From positions 1-64,000 of the forward strand of contig CALYDL010000006.1 in NCBI GenBank assembly GCA_944325145.1: 64,000 nt of DNA, written 5' to 3'. Below the pieces are notes generated by a model. That model saw only the letters and a program-made list of their open reading frames with translations. It searched no databases and was not told the origin of the DNA. A program made the position numbers and the translations under genes. Source of the DNA: Candidatus Gastranaerophilales bacterium. GTDB lineage: Bacteria; Cyanobacteriota; Vampirovibrionia; Gastranaerophilales; Gastranaerophilaceae. Shown here piece by piece: positions 63,428-64,000 of the stretch (positions within the stretch are counted from its first letter, which is position 1; the number at the start of each line of letters is the position of its first letter).

Positions 63428-64000
63428 TTAGCACCTCTACTTGATTTGTTTGTTGGGAATTAAGTTTACTGACTGCATAATTAACAAGTGCAAAGGCTCT
63501 AAAATACAAGTATTTCAATGTATCTTCGTCTTCTATTGCTTTTTTACTTGTTTCAAAATGTCTTATTTGATAATTATTGCCAATATTTGTTAAAGTAACA
63601 TATTCATTATTAAATATGTCGCTATCTAAATCTCCAGCACACAATTCACATAACTCTTTAGCACCTTTTTTCTTATCATCATTTAAAATTGTTTTGCTAC
63701 GTTCAAGTGCATCCCAAATTTTTTCCACAGCACCTTGTAGATTATTCTCATAATACAAATAACGAGATTTTTCTACTAACTCCAATAATTCTTTATCTAC
63801 ACAATTTAGCTTTAATATTAAAGGGTGAAAAAAGTCATTTCCCTCAATGTTTTCTTCATAATCTTCAGCAAGATTCATACCCAAATAGGTTATTTTACAA
63901 GAAATACCTCTAAATCTTGTTAAATATTCGTGTGCAATACCATATTTAATTACGGCTTCTAATTCATCTTTGGCACATGGGCATATATTCAAAAATTTCT
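63420..64000 (-). CDS. unidentified protein upstream of hsdS (5' end cut by window edge)
   Basis: At least 190 residues are visible; the frame stays open to the right edge, so the true start is probably outside and the TTG at 63992 is not necessarily used. The sequence is mostly helical and charged. A central part (SRYLYYENNLQGAVEKIWDA) and a later NNYQIRHFETSKKA with an R-H pair recall HEPN-type or abortive-infection proteins, but the match is weak and I do not assign it. It overlaps hsdS, so it belongs to the restriction operon. Confidence 0.6.
   Translation of the reverse strand, partial: KFLNICPCAKDELEAVIKYGIAHEYLTRFRGISCKITYLGMNLAEDYEENIEGNDFFHPLILKLNCVDKELLELVEKSRYLYYENNLQGAVEKIWDALERSKTILNDDKKKGAKELCELCAGDLDSDIFNNEYVTLTNIGNNYQIRHFETSKKAIEDEDTLKYLYFRAFALVNYAVSKLNSQQTNQVEVLND

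Overview
The window looks like a chromosomal segment of an AT-rich gut bacterium, most plausibly a non-photosynthetic cyanobacterial relative of the Gastranaerophilales/Melainabacteria type. This is inferred from very high AT content, mixed ATG/TTG/GTG starts behind clear Shine-Dalgarno sites, a fermentative pyruvate formate-lyase system, and several proteins that begin with a short tag containing 'P-x-F-x-G'. No rRNA marker is present, so the assignment is tentative.

Region 1 (1-18.7 kb) is a surface-glycan locus. It holds about nine glycosyltransferase-like proteins (RgpF-like, GT2, GT-B, CgeB-like, GT92-like), three PLP-dependent sugar aminotransferase homologues, a WbqC protein, a sugar formyltransferase, a radical SAM/SPASM enzyme, a DUF1796 protein, a shortened UDP-sugar dehydrogenase homologue, and FdtA/FdtC-type enzymes for a dTDP-3-acetamido-3,6-dideoxyhexose. 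Region 2 (18.8-22.5 kb) carries a GNAT-like protein and an anaerobic pyruvate formate-lyase operon. There the glycyl-radical domain is a separate 78-residue gene with its own ribosome binding site.

Region 3 (22.6-30.9 kb) is a complete argF-argG-argH-argC-argJ-argB-argD operon. It is preceded by a promoter, a 17-residue leader peptide with three late Arg codons, and a set of mutually exclusive hairpins ending in an intrinsic terminator. This has the layout of a ribosome-stalling arginine attenuator and is the strongest candidate for an undescribed system here.

Region 4 (30.9-58.3 kb) is mostly housekeeping: tRNA-Ala, AIM24 and RipA-like proteins, tRNA-Met, hisB and a hisC-HAD fusion, gpmI, prs, a helicase-nuclease, yebC, a glutaredoxin, an FtsB/DivIC-like protein, dnaA, an M16 protease, rsmD, leuA, radical SAM proteins and tRNA-Pro. 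tRNA-Met and tRNA-Pro are both flanked by short tandem arrays made of tRNA pieces in which a loop is replaced by hairpin-forming sequence.

Region 5 (58.3-64 kb) begins with a response regulator/HD-GYP protein and then becomes accessory: a rarA remnant, a frameshifted and truncated Mu-type transposase, a secreted repeat protein, and a type I restriction specificity gene (hsdS) with a DUF3800 protein on one side and an unrecognised protein cut by the window edge on the other.
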